64,000 bases of DNA from Kurthia massiliensis (GTDB lineage: Bacteria; Bacillota; Bacilli; Bacillales_A; Planococcaceae), in contig NZ_HE610999.1 in the NCBI RefSeq assembly GCF_000285555.1, forward strand, positions 265,893 to 329,892, read 5' to 3'. The position numbers were made by a program, and so were the translations under genes. Below, piece after piece: positions 43,559 to 52,060 of the stretch. The number at the start of each line of letters is the position of its first letter. Within the stretch, counting starts at the first letter, position 1. Below the pieces are notes generated by a model. The model ran no database searches. It saw nothing but the letters and a program-made list of their open reading frames with translations, and was not told the DNA's origin.

Positions 43559-45239
43559 TGTTAAACCACACCGAAAAATGATGGTAGCATCCATTATATT
43601 CGGTGTAGGGGCAATGATAGCATCAGCAGCATTGCTATTTACATCAGGTTATTTAATTGTTAAATCTTCTATTCGCCCTGAAAACATATTACTCGTCTAT
43701 GTACCAATTGTTTTAGTACGCGCATTCGGTATTTCTCGACCTGTTTTACAATATTTGCAACAGTTAACGAGTCATTCATTTGTTTTGACAATGCTTTCCA
43801 CGATGCGTGTTCAATTATTCCAATCATTAGAACGCCAAGCTTATACATTAAAAGAACGATATGGCATTGGTGATTTGTTAGGACTACTTGCTGACGATAT
43901 AGAACATTTACAAAATTATTATTTAAAGACGATTTTTCCGGTTGTCAGCGCAATCGTTTTATATAGTATATCGGTCATCACACTTGGGTTCTTTCATATC
44001 GGCTATGCCGTACTTATCGCTATTTTACTTGGTTTACTCATCTTTGTACTTCCATACATTTCACTAAGAGCGAATCGCCAATCTATGCGAAGACAAAAAG
44101 TGATGCAACAATGTTTATATGAAGATGTTACAGATAGCATTATGGGCGCATATGACTGGCAACTAAGCGGACGTACAGAAGAAAAAATGACACAAATTGA
44201 ACAACGATCACAACAATATGACGCATTTGAAAAACAAATACAAAAACGCAATCACCGCCATCAACTAATTTTTCAGTTCGTCGCTGCTTTGACAATAATC
44301 ACAATGTTATATTTTGTAGCACAGGCAACGTCGTCAGGCACATTCTCACATTTATGGGTTGCAGCCTTTACACTTGTACTATTACCAATCATTGAAGCTT
44401 TTTTTCCATTAAATGATGCAATGAGCCATTTACCAACTTATGAAGCGTCACTTGAGCAATTGAAGCGTGTGGATGTCGAACAACAACATATGCCGGTTAG
44501 TACATTACCAATGGCGCCATTAAAGGTTGAACTAAAAGATGTATCTTTTCAATATCATCAAAAAGACGTACTATCAAACGTAAACATATGTTTGTCTCCT
44601 GGACAACATGTAGCGCTTATTGGAAAAAGTGGTGCCGGCAAAAGTACAATTGGTAAGCTGCTATTAGGTGCTTACGTTCCAACAAATGGGGAAGTAACAA
44701 TCAACGGTATACAAACAGCTTCTATTACGAACCAATTGTCAAAAATCGTAGGTGTGTTAGAACAAAAGCCATATTTGTTTGATACAAGCATTTTGAACAA
44801 CATTCGTCTTGGTCATATAGACGCTACAGATGCAGAAGTTATTGAAGCTGCTAAACAAGCTCAATTACACGATTTTATTATGTCTCTACCAGCAGGGTAT
44901 GAAACAAATGTTGGGGAACTTGGGGATCGGTTTTCTGGAGGAGAACGTCAACGAATTGCTCTTGCACGAATTATTTTACAAAAGACACCTATTGTTTTAT
45001 TAGATGAGCCAACTGTTGGATTAGATCCATTGACAGAACGCGCCTTAATTAAAACGTTATTAGACGCACTCCAAGATAAAACTGTCATTTGGATTACTCA
45101 TCATTTATCGTTAATGCCAGAACTTGATGTAGTTTATTTTTTAGAAAATGGTCGCATTCGAACATACGGTTCACATAAGAAATTAATGAAAACAGATGCT
45201 TATTATCGTCAACTATATAAAGCTGAAAATCTATATTGA
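43536..45239 (+). CDS. cydC: ABC exporter half, CydC-type (cytochrome bd assembly)
   Basis: 567 residues: transmembrane domain, then Walker A GKSGAGKSTIGKLLLG, signature FSGGERQRIALARI and Walker B IVLLDEPTVGLDP. ATG 43536 follows GGGAGGAATCCGAA; the ORF frame extends upstream to 43494 without a ribosome binding site. Partner of CydD. The 56-bp hairpin repeat begins on the base after its stop and probably ends the operon transcript. Confidence 0.93.
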   Translation: MNNQIKYDVKPHRKMMVASIIFGVGAMIASAALLFTSGYLIVKSSIRPENILLVYVPIVLVRAFGISRPVLQYLQQLTSHSFVLTMLSTMRVQLFQSLERQAYTLKERYGIGDLLGLLADDIEHLQNYYLKTIFPVVSAIVLYSISVITLGFFHIGYAVLIAILLGLLIFVLPYISLRANRQSMRRQKVMQQCLYEDVTDSIMGAYDWQLSGRTEEKMTQIEQRSQQYDAFEKQIQKRNHRHQLIFQFVAALTIITMLYFVAQATSSGTFSHLWVAAFTLVLLPIIEAFFPLNDAMSHLPTYEASLEQLKRVDVEQQHMPVSTLPMAPLKVELKDVSFQYHQKDVLSNVNICLSPGQHVALIGKSGAGKSTIGKLLLGAYVPTNGEVTINGIQTASITNQLSKIVGVLEQKPYLFDTSILNNIRLGHIDATDAEVIEAAKQAQLHDFIMSLPAGYETNVGELGDRFSGGERQRIALARIILQKTPIVLLDEPTVGLDPLTERALIKTLLDALQDKTVIWITHHLSLMPELDVVYFLENGRIRTYGSHKKLMKTDAYYRQLYKAENLY

Positions 45240-45295
45240 TTGAACTACCCCCACTTAGCCGTTTTTTGAACGTGCTTGAAGTGGGGGTAGTTCAA
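45240..45295. repeat. 56-bp palindromic hairpin repeat, copy 1
   Basis: TTGAACTACCCCCACTT (45240-45256) pairs perfectly with its complement at 45279-45295. The 22-nt loop contains CGTT/AACG. Copy 2 at 62891-62946 is the reverse complement with only a few differences. Sits directly after cydC and may act as its terminator or 3' stabiliser. The type resembles the end hairpins of IS200/IS605-group elements. Confidence 0.8.
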
Positions 45296-45359
45296 TTTAT
45301 TACATTTATGAAACTTTTTGATCTTTAACGCCGTATATGAATAAAAGGAGGGATAACAT

Positions 45360-45464
45360 ATGCCACAACAAAAGATGGATTTGTATGAAAAAGTTGAACA
45401 ATCTTGGTTGTTTGTAAGTACGATTCGTGCGATGCGAAAAATTATGAGTCACTATTTCAACTAG
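45360..45464 (+). CDS. Small ORF of unknown function, or fragment
   Basis: 34 codons from ATG 45360 behind AAGGAGGGATAACAT to TAG 45462-45464: MPQQKMDLYEKVEQSWLFVS then TIRAMRKIMSHYFN. The ribosome binding site is excellent, the peptide charged and unlike a membrane peptide. The next gene's start (TTG 45480) has no Shine-Dalgarno and lies 15 nt on, so translation may be coupled. It could also be the remnant N-terminus of a longer protein. Confidence 0.4.
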   Translation: MPQQKMDLYEKVEQSWLFVSTIRAMRKIMSHYFN

Positions 45465-45479
45465 AAATGACGTCATCAT

Positions 45480-46115
45480 TTGTCTTATATAATTGGCTGT
45501 TTACATGCACATCACGCAAATATTTCTTATATTGATCGTACTTTACGTGATGACATACAGTATATGCACTTCGTCGATCCGGGGTTTATACACCAAATTA
45601 ATACGTTAACACCTACAGAAGCCGTGCAGCATGTACAAACACAGTTAAGATGGATTGCACAATGTGGCGTTGATGCAATATTGATGACTTGTACAAATAT
45701 GATTGCGTGCTGTCCTCATTCTTCTGTACTATCGATTCCAATCATTAAAGTAGACGAACCGTTTTTTGAAGCGATCTGTCAGAAAAATCATCCTCAAACA
45801 TTACTATTTACAAACCCCGCTACGATAGATGGAATGATGGCTAGATTACATGCCTATTCGGCGGAACATCAACAGCGTATACATATCAAGCCATTTATCA
45901 TTCCGCATACGTTTGACCTCATTATGAACGACGACAAAATGGCTTACGATGCAGCCATTAAACAATTTTTACAAACGATGAATTTTGCAGCCGAGACAGT
46001 TTCCGTTGCACAACTACCAATGGTGGATACGGCAACAGCTTACTGCGCAAACATATTACACCCACTGTTACATATCGGCGAGGCAATAGCACAACAGTTA
46101 TCGGTAAAGGAGTGA
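45480..46115 (+). CDS. Aspartate/glutamate racemase-superfamily-like protein
   Basis: 211 residues. IIGCLHAHHANISYI at the N-terminus, MTCTNMIACC with a candidate catalytic cysteine near residue 70, and a Rossmann-like second half (TLLFTNPATIDGMM). Only one of the two catalytic cysteines usual in racemases is obvious, so racemase activity is doubtful. TTG 45480 is the only in-frame start after a TGA at 45468. A small membrane protein gene follows 4 nt later. Confidence 0.6.
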   Translation: MSYIIGCLHAHHANISYIDRTLRDDIQYMHFVDPGFIHQINTLTPTEAVQHVQTQLRWIAQCGVDAILMTCTNMIACCPHSSVLSIPIIKVDEPFFEAICQKNHPQTLLFTNPATIDGMMARLHAYSAEHQQRIHIKPFIIPHTFDLIMNDDKMAYDAAIKQFLQTMNFAAETVSVAQLPMVDTATAYCANILHPLLHIGEAIAQQLSVKE

Positions 46116-46119
46116 ACTT

Positions 46120-46296
46120 ATGAAACTCGGCCATTTTATCTTCGTTAGCTTTTTGATGATCTGTGGCATCTTCTTATTAGCGTTTACTTTTGATACGACT
46201 TGGAAAACAATCGTCACTAATTTTATCGGAATGTTTATCATTTGGGGCGGTATTTTTTACTTTATTCGCCTTTCAAAGCGTTCGCGCAATCAATAG
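46120..46296 (+). CDS. Small membrane protein of unknown function
   Basis: 58 residues from ATG 46120 after AAAGGAGTGAACTT: MKLGHFIFVSFLMICGIFLL begins the first membrane helix, and MFIIWGGIFYFIRL forms the second, ending in a basic tail (SKRSRNQ). Downstream partner of the racemase-like gene and followed by a terminator. No family recognised. Confidence 0.7.
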   Translation: MKLGHFIFVSFLMICGIFLLAFTFDTTWKTIVTNFIGMFIIWGGIFYFIRLSKRSRNQ

Positions 46297-46308
46297 CTAC
46301 GCAAAAAA

Positions 46309-46340
46309 GCGGGGAACATATAACGTTCCTCGCTTTTCCT
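46309..46340 (+). terminator. Intrinsic terminator, possibly bidirectional
   Basis: GCGGGGAAC/GTTCCTCGC stem (46309-46317 with 46325-46333), A-run before and T-rich sequence after; between converging genes. Confidence 0.82.
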
Positions 46341-46353
46341 TTTATTTATTTTT

Positions 46354-46683
46354 CTACATATCTTGCGAGATATATTGACTAATTTGTTGAATTTTTTCTT
46401 CATTTCTTCGGTAATATGTCCACTTACCGAGTCTTGTCGGAATCAACAATCCAGCTTTTGCCATCAATGCTAAATATTGCGACATCGTCGATTGATTCAT
46501 ATCAATTTTTTCAGTAATTTGCCCGACGCAAACACCTACTTCTGATGGCTTCGCTTCTGGAAATTTCGTATTTTCACAACCAAAATGTACTTCCGGCTCT
46601 TTTAACAGTTTTAATATTTTGACGCGCGTTTCATTCGCTAATGCTTTAAAAACGTCGATCATTTCTAAATCGATTGACTCCAT
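46354..46683 (-). CDS. ArsR-family transcriptional regulator
   Basis: 109 residues. Winged HTH of the ArsR/SmtB type: VFKALANETRVKILKLLKEP, then ITEKIDMNQSTMSQYLALMA as recognition region and GKWTYYRRNEEK as wing. Two cysteines (FGCE and GVCVG) flank the HTH and could sense thiol-reactive compounds or metals. ATG 46683 follows AAGGAGC. Its upstream dyad is nearly the same as that before the nitroreductase gene, so it probably represses both. Confidence 0.9.
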   Translation of the reverse strand: MESIDLEMIDVFKALANETRVKILKLLKEPEVHFGCENTKFPEAKPSEVGVCVGQITEKIDMNQSTMSQYLALMAKAGLLIPTRLGKWTYYRRNEEKIQQISQYISQDM

Positions 46684-46733
46684 AATTTGCTCCTTTCGTA
46701 CATGACAATATATACGTACTTTTATTATCCACT

Positions 46734-46757
46734 ACATATTGCAATATTTCAATGTAT
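46734..46757. promoter_or_regulatory. Candidate ArsR operator before arsR
   Basis: ACATATTG-N8-CAATGTAT (46734-46757), a near copy of the perfect dyad at 47467-47490 upstream of the nitroreductase gene. Confidence 0.6.
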
Positions 46758-46760
46758 ACA

Positions 46761-46794
46761 AAAAAAGCCTCTTTCTTATATTGAAAAAGGCTTT
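46761..46794 (-). terminator. Terminator of the nitroreductase gene
   Basis: Minus-strand AAAGCCTTTTTC/GAAAGAGGCTTT stem with one G-T pair (46783-46794 with 46764-46775), T-run. It ends just before the arsR operator. Confidence 0.85.
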
Positions 46795-46797
46795 GAC

Positions 46798-47445
46798 TTA
46801 ATCTTTTAATTGTAAAACATCGTCTAAATCTGTACGAGACATAACAAGTGTGCTTAACGGTTTATTCGGTGTCGGATAACCGACTGCGATACCCATCATA
46901 ATAGACTCATCTTCTGAGATGTCAAAGTGTGCGCGAATTTCATCAGGATAGCGGACAATTTCATACGCCGGTACAGCTCCTAACCCATAATGACAAGCCG
47001 ATAGTAAAATACCATAACCGAATGCACCAACATCATACGCTGAATAGAGCGTCGCATTTTTTGGTACTGTTATATAAATAATGGCTGGTGCATTAAATAG
47101 TACCGCGTTTTGTGCGATTAAATCTTGAATACCTGCATCGCCAATCAACATTTCCGTTTCTTTCATATAATTGGCAACGTTATTTTTCGGATACGCTGTC
47201 CATTCACGGGGCGGCTCAATTTCTGTATAGCTTCGTGTATGTGCTGCAACTTTTTCCGCATGTATACGGCGAATGCTTTTTAACGTATCACCAGTTGCGA
47301 TATAGGCTTTCCACGGTTGACTATTTTCATAAGAAGGCGCGCGCTGTGCGTCTGCAATAATTTGTTTTAATAGAGATGGATCGATTGGTTGCTCGGTAAA
47401 GTCACGAATTGATCGACGTTGGTGCAAAAGATTTGTGTTACTCAT
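46798..47445 (-). CDS. Nitroreductase family protein
   Basis: 215 residues, FMN-dependent. LLHQRRSIRDFTEQPIDP (FMN-phosphate binding RRSIR), APSYENSQPWKAYI, and the C-terminal GIAVGYPTPNKP. It can reduce nitroaromatics or quinones with NAD(P)H. ATG 47445 is preceded by AGGAGG (47455-47460). Same strand as arsR and upstream of it; controlled probably by that repressor through 47467-47490. Confidence 0.92.
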   Translation of the reverse strand: MSNTNLLHQRRSIRDFTEQPIDPSLLKQIIADAQRAPSYENSQPWKAYIATGDTLKSIRRIHAEKVAAHTRSYTEIEPPREWTAYPKNNVANYMKETEMLIGDAGIQDLIAQNAVLFNAPAIIYITVPKNATLYSAYDVGAFGYGILLSACHYGLGAVPAYEIVRYPDEIRAHFDISEDESIMMGIAVGYPTPNKPLSTLVMSRTDLDDVLQLKD

Positions 47446-47466
47446 CGTTTATATCCTCCTAAATTT

Positions 47467-47490
47467 ACATATTGCAATATCTCAATATGT
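47467..47490. promoter_or_regulatory. Candidate ArsR operator before the nitroreductase gene
   Basis: ACATATTG (47467-47474), 8-nt spacer, CAATATGT (47483-47490): perfect inverted repeat. Further CCAATATGT and TCAATATGT half-sites follow at about 47517-47532. Confidence 0.65.
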
Positions 47491-47604
47491 TATAGTGTTT
47501 ATTATATTGATAATTACCAATATGTCAATATGTTATTTCCTATTCATTTTTTCAGCGTATAATAAAAATTATTAGAATATTGAAACTTTTAAAAGGACGT
47601 GGCT

Positions 47605-48456
47605 ATGATGTGGCAACAACAATTCGTTCAAACAAAGCGTGGAGTATTTGAAATATTTGTGGCTGGAGAAGGGGAACCACTCTGTGTGACGCACCTGTAC
47701 AGTGCGTTTAATGCAAATGGAAATCATTTTGCGAACATGTTCGTCCCATTTTTCAAAGTATATTTAGTGAATTTACGTGGTTGTGGCAATTCAACAGACG
47801 ACACGACCGTTTATGAATACAGCATGAATCATACTGTAGCAGATTTAGAGGCGATTCGCGCAGCATTGCAACTCGATGAATGGGCATTCGCAGGCCATTC
47901 AACAGGCGGCATGTTGGCACTTTCATATGCCGTTCAGGCACCTGCACATCTATCATTTATCGTCGGTGGGGGCTTATGTGCTTCTCGTGACTATATGTAC
48001 GACCCGGCGAGCATCTATTGCAGAGAAAATCCACATAACGCCCGTCTGAAAGAGATTTTTGCGTTGTTGAAAGATCCGACAGCAACGTTAGCGCAACGAC
48101 AAGCTGTTTCAAAAGAATGGATGTACATGTCGCTCTATCAAGAAAGTAGCTATGTGAAACTCATACAACAACCAAATAGCGGTAAAACAGTCGGGAAGCG
48201 ATTAGATTATTTTTCTTATGAGGAGCTACCTACATTTGATTTACGACCACAATTGCCAACTGTTGAAACGAAAGCCTATATTTACGGGGGCGTTCATGAC
48301 GCGCAATGTCCGTATACTTATGCGGTAGAAGCGGCGCATTTATTGCCAAATGCGACATTGACGACGTTTCATAAAAGCAACCATTTCCCATTTGATGAAG
48401 AACCGGATGCTTTTGCGCAATTCGTGCAGACAATTGGATTAGAGGTAAAGCGATGA
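47605..48456 (+). CDS. Alpha/beta hydrolase
   Basis: 283 residues. Oxyanion-hole region NLRGCGNS, nucleophile elbow FAGHSTGGML (Ser), a GGVHDAQCP segment with the acid and HKSNHFPFDE with the catalytic His. The substrate is not deducible; similar proteins include proline iminopeptidase-like and haloperoxidase-like hydrolases. ATG 47605 is 7 nt after AAAAGGA; ATG 47608 is also possible. Overlaps the next gene by ATGA, starting a three-gene operon. Confidence 0.9.
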   Translation: MMWQQQFVQTKRGVFEIFVAGEGEPLCVTHLYSAFNANGNHFANMFVPFFKVYLVNLRGCGNSTDDTTVYEYSMNHTVADLEAIRAALQLDEWAFAGHSTGGMLALSYAVQAPAHLSFIVGGGLCASRDYMYDPASIYCRENPHNARLKEIFALLKDPTATLAQRQAVSKEWMYMSLYQESSYVKLIQQPNSGKTVGKRLDYFSYEELPTFDLRPQLPTVETKAYIYGGVHDAQCPYTYAVEAAHLLPNATLTTFHKSNHFPFDEEPDAFAQFVQTIGLEVKR

Positions 48457-48812
48457 CATTAAAAAAAACATTGCACTGTTTAGAAAAACAGTTGATGCAT
48501 TACCGACTACAAGACTTTGAGGAGCGATTGTCACCAGACTTTAGAGAATTTGGGACGAGTGGCACTGTCTACGATAAAGCGTCTATATTGCAGCTTGTGA
48601 CAGAACAAGGTATCGCAAACATCCCATTTGAAATCTCAAATTTCCACGTCGCGTCCTTATCAGACACGACTGCACACGTAACGTATGAAACTACATCACT
48701 TATTGACGGGACTATCTCGCTTAGAAGTTCAATTTGGCGCTATGAACGAGATAGATGGCAGTTATATTTTCATCAAGGTACACGCACTTTTACAGAGGGG
48801 GAACAAAAATGA
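48453..48812 (+). CDS. DUF4440 / NTF2-like protein
   Basis: 119 residues with the NTF2-like small alpha+beta barrel pattern: LEKQLMHYRLQDFEERLSPD, FREFGTSGTVYDKASIL, then the antiparallel strands HVTYETTS, SSIWRYERDRWQLYFHQGT. Typical of DUF4440. Role unknown; often found with hydrolases or acetyltransferases. Translationally coupled to both neighbours (ATGA overlaps at each end). Confidence 0.85.
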   Translation: MTLKKTLHCLEKQLMHYRLQDFEERLSPDFREFGTSGTVYDKASILQLVTEQGIANIPFEISNFHVASLSDTTAHVTYETTSLIDGTISLRSSIWRYERDRWQLYFHQGTRTFTEGEQK

Positions 48813-49345
48813 TACTAGAAACAGCAAGATTAATTTTAAAGCCATATGAAAAAGCTTTTGCGGACGATATTTTTCAAGTCGTTAAACGAAAAGAAATTGC
48901 AGATACGATGATCATGATCCCTCATCCATATCCACGTGAAGTCGTTGACGAGTGGATCGACTACTTACAACAAAGTTTTGAAGAAGGTTCAGCGTATGAA
49001 TTTGCTGTATTTTTAAAAGAAAATAACCGCTACATTGGCAATTGTGGCTTAGTCGCTTTTTCTAAAGTACATAAACATGCGGAAGTTGGGTATTTCATCG
49101 ATGTTGACGAGTGGGGGAAAGGATATGCGACAGAAGCTTGTCGGAAAATCATCGACTACGGTTTTCAACACCATCAATTAAATCGCATTTATAGTCGCTG
49201 TATGGTGAGAAATGCCGCTTCTCGTAAAGTAATGGAGAAGTCTGGCATGACATTTGAAGGGCGTCATCGTCAGCAGTTTTTAAAAGATGGGGTATATGAA
49301 GATATGGATTACTTCGCTATTTTAGCCGAAGATTATCATCGATAA
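48809..49345 (+). CDS. GNAT family N-acetyltransferase (RimJ/RimL type)
   Basis: 178 residues. LETARLILKPYEKAFADDIF, then AEVGYFIDVDEWGKGYATEA and NAASRKVMEKSGMTFEGRHR are the standard RimJ/RimL blocks. ATG 48809 follows GAGGGGGAACAAAA and overlaps the DUF4440 stop. Last gene of the hydrolase operon. Substrate unknown. Confidence 0.92.
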   Translation: MILETARLILKPYEKAFADDIFQVVKRKEIADTMIMIPHPYPREVVDEWIDYLQQSFEEGSAYEFAVFLKENNRYIGNCGLVAFSKVHKHAEVGYFIDVDEWGKGYATEACRKIIDYGFQHHQLNRIYSRCMVRNAASRKVMEKSGMTFEGRHRQQFLKDGVYEDMDYFAILAEDYHR

Positions 49346-49395
49346 AAATTCCTTTTAAATGTAGAAGGTACACCATTTTCATCATAATGTTAACG

Positions 49396-49427
49396 ACCTC
49401 AGAGCGATAAACGTTCTGGGGTTTTTA
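49396..49427 (+). terminator. Terminator of the hydrolase operon
   Basis: ACCTCAGA/TCTGGGGT stem with one T-G pair (49396-49403 with 49415-49422), T-run. The remaining 49428-49609 interval is AT-rich leader of the next gene without other recognisable elements. Confidence 0.75.
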
Positions 49428-49621
49428 TATGACGTAAAATATACGAAAGACTCAATAAAAGTCACATAAAAAACATGCAAAAGAACTTAAATTTTTTCTA
49501 TATATAATCTATTAGGATTAGATAGAAAGGAAAATAACAGGTATTTTTACATTTTTTACACACTAGCTATTTAAAGTGATTTCTTTTACACGATAATAGA
49601 GAAGGAAATGGAGGAATTGAC

Positions 49622-50764
49622 ATGTTATTAAAACGTTCATCATTGTTAGCAACTGCTATGCTTAGCGGGTTACTTGTTACATCATCTATTGTAGAAGTAC
49701 CAGGTCTATCAGAACAGTCAGCGCAAGCAGCGAGCTATAGCTCATATGAAAAAAATGTATTTAACCGTGTGAAAAACAAAACGAACTACGTGTATCAAGG
49801 AACAACTCTATCTGGCGACCGTTTCTCTCGCTACTTAGAGTATCAAGTAATTGACGGTAAAACGAAAATTAACTTAAGCAATTACGCTAAACTTAACCGT
49901 ACTTATGTAAACGTCAACAATACGAAAAAAGCGATTGCTACGATTATGGAAAAGCCGCTTTATAAAGGCATCGTTAAAACGGCGACTGTGAAAAAATCAG
50001 GAGGTCAATATTATTTAAAGCTTACATATGCGTTTAAAAGTACAGAACTCAAAAAATTCGTCAAATATGTTAGCACAGAAATTGACACGCGTACGAAAGG
50101 CTATGCGAGCGTACTGATCAATATGCAACGGAAAAAACGCGATACGGACAATTACACAGCGTATAAAAAATTTGATCGTACTGTAGTTGATTTTTTAGGA
50201 ACGAAAGCAGCGAAAAAAACAGTGCTTTACTATTTGTTCAGTGACGGTGAAGCTGATACACTTGCTTATAATTTATACGCAAAAGAAGTCGGTGCGCGTA
50301 ATCAATTTGCTGTTACAGTTGACGCTAAAAAACGATACGTAACAGCTACTATCAATAAAAAAACGTATGTATTTGATGCGAAAACATATGCAATGATTCC
50401 GAGAAATACGCCTGAATTTGGCTTTATGCCGCTTCAAATGTATACACTCATGCAACAAGGAAAAGAATTACCAAAAAACTTAACTGTATACGGTGGTCAG
50501 TCTCCTAAAAACTATCCAGATATTTTTAAAGCATTAAGTGAAGCTTTAAATTCGGCAAGTGATGGAGAAGTCGGATCCATTAGTGCGCATATTGTGACGA
50601 CTAAAACAATTCGTACTATTTTTAAAGAACTAGGGTATGATACTGCGGAAGAAATTGAAGCAGTACTTCAAAAAAATTTTTCATCTACAGATGATTTTTA
50701 TTTTGATTTAGACGGATATTTCATCTATGTGCGTACATATGATGATGATCCAGAACTGGTATAA
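49622..50764 (+). CDS. Secreted degenerate transglutaminase-fold protein, paralogue 1
   Basis: 380 residues with signal peptide (LLATAMLSGLLVTSSIVEV, cleavage near QAA, residue 36-38). The segment FSRYLEYQVIDGKTKINLS is shared in pattern with the next two genes. The middle resembles a bacterial transglutaminase-like core (DGEADTLAYNLYAKEVGA, then TINKKTYVFDAKTY), but the cysteine position holds Ala/Asp and the usual His is missing, so no catalysis is expected. ATG 49622 follows GGAGG. Probably cell-surface; function unknown. It starts a tandem array. Confidence 0.75.
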   Translation: MLLKRSSLLATAMLSGLLVTSSIVEVPGLSEQSAQAASYSSYEKNVFNRVKNKTNYVYQGTTLSGDRFSRYLEYQVIDGKTKINLSNYAKLNRTYVNVNNTKKAIATIMEKPLYKGIVKTATVKKSGGQYYLKLTYAFKSTELKKFVKYVSTEIDTRTKGYASVLINMQRKKRDTDNYTAYKKFDRTVVDFLGTKAAKKTVLYYLFSDGEADTLAYNLYAKEVGARNQFAVTVDAKKRYVTATINKKTYVFDAKTYAMIPRNTPEFGFMPLQMYTLMQQGKELPKNLTVYGGQSPKNYPDIFKALSEALNSASDGEVGSISAHIVTTKTIRTIFKELGYDTAEEIEAVLQKNFSSTDDFYFDLDGYFIYVRTYDDDPELV

Positions 50765-50775
50765 GGAGTGAGACG

Positions 50776-51960
50776 ATGAGAAAAATATTTGGAACAACAT
50801 TTGTATCAGCTAGTTTATTGTTATCAACAGCCTCATTCGCATATGCAGAAGAGACAGCGAATGACATTCCTGTATCGACAGAAGAGACAGTCACGTCTAC
50901 AGCACCAACAGATGATACGGTAGAACATACAACTGTCAATGAAGTACCAACTTCTGATAGTACAGATGACGTAACAGCACTAGAACCGAGTGAAAACGAA
51001 GAAACGGTAGAAGCACCAATACTTATGCCAACAGCCGCATATGAAGAAGAAGCGTATAATGCAATAAAAGGCAATAAAACATTTACACATCATGGCTTAA
51101 CAGTGACAGATAAAGATATGTTTAGTCGCTACGTGAAATATCATCTGTTAGACGGCTATAATGAAATTAATGTGAGTCATTACTCGCAGCTTGCGCCTAC
51201 AGGGATTGGTAGAACGAAAGCTTATAAAGTAGGTAGAGCCATTTTTAATGATCCATTATTTAATAAGTATTTCTATGACACAGACCGCCTTACACGAGGT
51301 GGCGACCTGATTTTATCATTATCTACAACTATTCCCCAAGCTGAACGAAAAGCTTATTATGAAACGCTAGCTCATACAATCGAGCACTACGTAAGTTTAA
51401 TTAACGAACATACAACCGCTAAAGCACAAATACGCTTCCTTTATGATTTCGTTCGCGAAGAAGAAACAGTAGACATGGAAGCATTAGACTTAGCGATTGC
51501 TGCCTCTAACTTTAAAGGGACACAACTTAAAAATGACTATAATCAAAAGCCGATCAGCGGGATATACGCCATTACATTAAATGGTCATCAATATGTGACG
51601 AATTTATCTGCATCAACATTTACGAAAGAGGCAGATTTGTATTATTTATTACCACTGCATGATTATGAACAAGCTGAAAAATATCAACCACTCTCTAATG
51701 TAAAACGTGATTTATTACCAAGCGATCCATTTTACAAAGAAAATCGTATCGTAAAAGTTTCGAAATTCACGAAAACGTTGAAAAAGTTCGGTAAAGATGT
51801 TACAGACCAAAAAGTCGTGTATTTCTTATTAGAAGAAGATTTAACGTTAGGATCAGGCAGAATGTATAAAGCGCAAGAGACATTGAAGGATCGACTAAAT
51901 TTACAAGACGTAAAAATTGAAAAACAAGGTATTTATTTAAAAGTAACTTACACAAAATAA
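50776..51960 (+). CDS. Secreted degenerate transglutaminase-fold protein, paralogue 2
   Basis: 394 residues with signal peptide (VSASLLLSTASFAYAEE) and a Thr/Glu-rich low-complexity linker (about residues 25-85). FSRYVKYHLLDGYNEINVSH and KAYKVGRAIFNDPLFNK line up with paralogue 1. ISGIYAITLNGHQYVTNLSA corresponds to the transglutaminase-like strand pair, again without Cys/His/Asp. The C-terminus ends IYLKVTYTK, like the other copies. AAGGAGTGAGACG before ATG 50776, 11 nt after paralogue 1, so cotranscribed. Confidence 0.75.
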   Translation: MRKIFGTTFVSASLLLSTASFAYAEETANDIPVSTEETVTSTAPTDDTVEHTTVNEVPTSDSTDDVTALEPSENEETVEAPILMPTAAYEEEAYNAIKGNKTFTHHGLTVTDKDMFSRYVKYHLLDGYNEINVSHYSQLAPTGIGRTKAYKVGRAIFNDPLFNKYFYDTDRLTRGGDLILSLSTTIPQAERKAYYETLAHTIEHYVSLINEHTTAKAQIRFLYDFVREEETVDMEALDLAIAASNFKGTQLKNDYNQKPISGIYAITLNGHQYVTNLSASTFTKEADLYYLLPLHDYEQAEKYQPLSNVKRDLLPSDPFYKENRIVKVSKFTKTLKKFGKDVTDQKVVYFLLEEDLTLGSGRMYKAQETLKDRLNLQDVKIEKQGIYLKVTYTK

Positions 51961-51998
51961 CGATAAAAATGTCCAGTTTCATGGGCATTTTTTTATCG
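51961..51998 (+). terminator. Terminator between paralogues 2 and 3
   Basis: CGATAAAAATGTCC pairs with GGGCATTTTTTTATCG (one wobble), with the T-run within the 3' arm. Confidence 0.7.
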
Positions 51999-52060
51999 CG
52001 AAAATAAATGTTGTATTCATTTCGTCGATAACAAGCATAATAATTAAAAGGAGTATATAT

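Noticed and set aside
45480-46115. Confident glutamate or aspartate racemase
   Set aside because: Only one of the usual two catalytic cysteines can be seen, so only a superfamily-level call is made.
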